A stretch of DNA of 7,979 bases from JBBRCX01 sp038204465. GTDB taxonomy: Bacteria; Planctomycetota; Phycisphaerae; Tepidisphaerales; Tepidisphaeraceae. Numbering within the stretch: the first letter of the stretch is position 1; each line of letters starts with the position of its first letter. The notes beneath the pieces were generated by a model. It was not told the DNA's origin. It made no database searches and saw only the letters and a list, made by a program, of their open reading frames with translations. The DNA lies in the NCBI GenBank assembly GCA_038204465.1, contig JBBRCX010000157.1, forward strand, positions 1 through 7,979. The letters run 5' to 3'. Positions 6,363 to 7,979 of the stretch are shown here, piece after piece. Made by a program: the position numbers and the translations under genes.

Positions 6363-7100
6363 GTGGCCAAGACAACATCCAAGAAGGCCCCCCCAGCCAA
6401 GAAGAAGATGCCGGGCAAGACCCAGCGGCCTGCCGCTTCACACCGCGCCGCGTCCTCTTCGAAGCACCCGGCATCGTCGTCGAAGCGCGGCGGGTTGTCG
6501 CAGCGTAGCGTGGCGCCGCAGCGCGGCGCATCAAAGGTTCCGTCCGTGAAAGTCGGAAGTGTCTCCACCCGTGACGCCAGAAACGGCCGAGGCAGGGTCA
6601 GTATCGCGGCGTTGAAACCCCTGCGCTCCAAGAGTTCCGACGGGCGAGCGGACACTCGTCCCTCAGCGCCGGTCCCCGTGCCAGAACCAGTTCCCACGAA
6701 TGGGCGCCCCCGCAAGAACCAGGCAGGTTTGCACATGCGCGACCTGGAACATTTTCGCGATCTGCTCCTGGCCAAGCGCCGCGAGCTCGTCGGCGACATG
6801 TCTTCCATGGAACGCGAAGCGCTGCGCAGCAGCGGCGGCTCGAACCTTTCCACCCTGCCGATTCACATGGCTGACATGGGCACCGACAACTACGAGCAGG
6901 AGTTCACCCTCGGCCTGGTCGAAAAAGACCGCAACCTCCTGCGCGAGATCAACTCGGCGCTCGCCAAGATTCAGAATGGAACCTACGGCCTTTGCGAAGG
7001 CACCGGCAAACCCATCACCAAGGCTCGCCTCGAAGCCCAGCCCTGGGCGCGCTTCTCCATCGAACACGCCCGCAAGATGGAGCGCGGAATGATACGGTGA
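6363..7100 (+). CDS. DksA/TraR-like protein with degenerate zinc finger and basic N-terminal tail
   Basis: DksA/TraR proteins bind RNA polymerase through the secondary channel and alter initiation, often with ppGpp. I choose GTG 6363, 6 bases after GAGGG (6352-6356), giving 245 residues. An in-frame TTG at 6288 would add 25 residues but lies at the expected transcription start. Residues 1-120 form a low-complexity tail rich in Lys, Arg, Ser, Ala and Pro (AKTTSKKAPPAKKK at the start). From about residue 123 the DksA-like domain begins: a helical segment MRDLEHFRDLLLAKRREL, then HMADMGTDNYEQEF corresponding to the family's acidic region, a second helix LVEKDRNLLREINSALAKI, and NGTYGLCEGTGKPITKARLEAQPWARFSIEHA. 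Only C211 of the usual four zinc-binding cysteines remains, and the protein has no other Cys. It is divergent from pheT and is followed by lspA 112 bases on. Confidence 0.9.
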   Translation: MAKTTSKKAPPAKKKMPGKTQRPAASHRAASSSKHPASSSKRGGLSQRSVAPQRGASKVPSVKVGSVSTRDARNGRGRVSIAALKPLRSKSSDGRADTRPSAPVPVPEPVPTNGRPRKNQAGLHMRDLEHFRDLLLAKRRELVGDMSSMEREALRSSGGSNLSTLPIHMADMGTDNYEQEFTLGLVEKDRNLLREINSALAKIQNGTYGLCEGTGKPITKARLEAQPWARFSIEHARKMERGMIR

Positions 7101-7116
7101 TGGTAGGTAGATTCCC

Positions 7117-7212
7117 GATCGTGATTTGCCATTCACGATTTGTCACGGCCGATCCATACGCTTCGCATCTCCGCCGATCGAAAATCGCAAAATTAAAAAT
7201 CGAAAATCCCAA
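7117..7212 (+). repeat. Short inverted and direct repeats in the spacer before lspA
   Basis: ATCGTGA (7118-7124) and TCACGAT (7133-7139) form a perfect 7-bp inverted repeat around an 8-base loop. Further on, ATCGAAAATC occurs twice (7177-7186 and 7199-7208), 22 bases apart, in an A-rich tract unlike the GC-rich surroundings. Reading through this tract in the lspA frame gives IENRKIKNRKSQ, a string that I associate with translated intergenic repeats in planctomycete annotations (recollection, not checked). The hairpin is followed by only three T residues, so it is a poor terminator for the upstream gene. Confidence 0.55.
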
Positions 7213-7791
7213 ATGTCTGTCCCGACTGAGAATTTTCGTTCGCCCGCGGCGCTCAGCCGCTTCTTCCTGACGACAGTCATCGGCCTCACCTTCGATTTGT
7301 GGACGAAGGTCTATGCCTTCAGCAAACTGGCGCTGCCCGTCGGCACCGATGGCGCGGGCATCACTGACATCTCCAGACCGATCTCCTACGATCTCATTCC
7401 CGGCTGGCTGCGCTTCCAACTTATGAACAACCATGGGGCCGTCTTCGGCATCGGCCAGGGACAACGCTGGCTTTTTGTGCTGGTGTCACTGCTGGCGATC
7501 GTCTTTCTCACCTATCTCTTCGCCACCAGCGGCAGGCAGCGGTTTTATCAGTTCGTATTGGGCATGTTGTTGGCCGGTGTGCTGGGGAATATGTATGACC
7601 GGATCGTCTTCGGCTACGTGCGCGACATGATCTACGCGCTGCCGCAATGGCACGTTTTCCCCTGGATCTTCAACGTAGCCGACTCGCTGCTCTGCATGGG
7701 CGTCGTTCTGATGATCGTCTACAGCTTCCTGCGCTCAGGCGACCCCAAGCCCGCCAAGTCGCAGCAGCGGCTTGAACCCGCGCGGCCCTAG
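7213..7791 (+). CDS. lspA: Lipoprotein signal peptidase (signal peptidase II)
   Basis: LspA is the inner-membrane aspartic peptidase that removes signal peptides from diacylated prolipoproteins. From ATG 7213 it has 192 residues, a little over the usual 160-170. Family marks in order: helix 1 with D28-x-x-T31-K32; N73-H-G-A-V-F78-G, matching the family's NxGAxFG motif; helix about 86-104; helix about 112-126 running into G125-N-M-Y-D129-R-I-x-x-G-Y-V-R-D138, with D129 the first catalytic Asp; and F153-N-V-A-D157-S, with D157 the second, inside the last helix (to about 173). The extra length comes from an insert of about 25 residues (40-65) between helix 1 and the NxGA motif and a polar C-terminal tail. 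An upstream in-frame TTG (7126) would only add translated repeat sequence, so I reject it. No clear Shine-Dalgarno site precedes ATG 7213. Confidence 0.95.
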   Translation: MSVPTENFRSPAALSRFFLTTVIGLTFDLWTKVYAFSKLALPVGTDGAGITDISRPISYDLIPGWLRFQLMNNHGAVFGIGQGQRWLFVLVSLLAIVFLTYLFATSGRQRFYQFVLGMLLAGVLGNMYDRIVFGYVRDMIYALPQWHVFPWIFNVADSLLCMGVVLMIVYSFLRSGDPKPAKSQQRLEPARP

Positions 7792-7878
7792 AATCGGTCG
7801 GTCGCTTGCCTTGTTAAACGCTCGGCTCCAGATCACCCGCCGCGCCACGGCGACGACGACGCGCGACCTCCAGTACGA

Positions 7879-7979
7879 ATGACCACCGCCTCCGACATCG
7901 ATATCATCCATCTTCGCCGAGCGCTTGCCCTGGCGGTGAAAGGTCGCGGCTGCGTCGAGCCGAACCCAATGGTCGGCTG
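7879..7979 (+). CDS. ribD: Riboflavin biosynthesis protein RibD, N-terminal fragment
   Basis: Only the first 33 codons are present; the gene continues past the right edge. The visible part, HLRRALALAVKGRGCVEPNPMVG, matches the start of the RibD deaminase domain, where relatives read 'M..AL.LA..G.G.T.PNP.VG'. RibD converts diaminohydroxyribosylaminopyrimidine phosphate to the ribitylamino-pyrimidine in riboflavin synthesis. The zinc-binding H-A-E and PCxxxG motifs and the reductase domain would lie outside the window. The ATG at 7879 is the first in the frame with the right spacing to PNPMVG; there is no obvious ribosome binding site. It follows lspA by 87 bases on the same strand. Other members of the cytidine-deaminase-like superfamily are less likely given PNPMVG. 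Confidence 0.85.
   Translation, partial: MTTASDIDIIHLRRALALAVKGRGCVEPNPMVG

Noticed and set aside
1..7979. CRISPR array, toxin-antitoxin pair, retron or phage module
   Set aside because: No regularly spaced repeats, paired small genes, reverse transcriptase motifs or phage structural motifs were seen on either strand.

Overview
The window looks like chromosomal DNA from a planctomycete (Planctomycetota, possibly a Phycisphaerae-like lineage). This is inferred from a type IV prepilin-like protein with a C-terminal H-X-DG motif (a family strongly expanded in that phylum), a short phenylalanyl-tRNA synthetase beta chain without the EMAP-like tRNA-binding domain, a cysteine-poor DksA/TraR-like protein with a long basic N-terminal tail, and generally GC-rich coding sequence. 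No marker gene in the window fixes the species.

Layout, left to right. Positions 1 to about 1127 hold the 5' part of a decayed or frameshifted ISKra4-type transposase on the minus strand. Its reading frame changes twice, near 845-860 and near 217-221, and it runs off the left edge. At 1278-2018 (+) is the prepilin-like H-X-DG protein. A largely empty spacer follows, then a minus-strand tRNA-Glu(TTC) at 2387-2459 with a good intrinsic terminator (2320-2353) and a plausible promoter. Two plus-strand genes of unknown function come next: a DUF6065-like soluble protein (2595-3338) and a six-helix membrane protein (3396-4103), 57 bases apart and possibly co-transcribed.

The right half is housekeeping. 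pheT (4141-6183, -) and a DksA/TraR-like gene (6363-7100, +) diverge from a compact control region. Two sigma70-type promoters lie back to back there, their -35 boxes only 2 bases apart, and the DksA-like transcript would start with a foldable leader of about 79 bases. lspA (7213-7791, +) follows after a spacer rich in short repeats, and the first 33 codons of ribD (7879 onward, +) end the window.

The genes do not form one pathway. They cover translation (PheT, tRNA-Glu), transcription control (DksA-like), lipoprotein maturation (LspA) and riboflavin synthesis (RibD), plus an envelope or pilin-like protein and a transposon remnant. I see no CRISPR array, toxin-antitoxin pair, phage module or obvious new defence system. 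The parts most worth a second look are the pheT/dksA-like divergent control region with its leader, the loss of the zinc-finger cysteines in the DksA-like protein, and the pair of unknown genes at 2595-4103.
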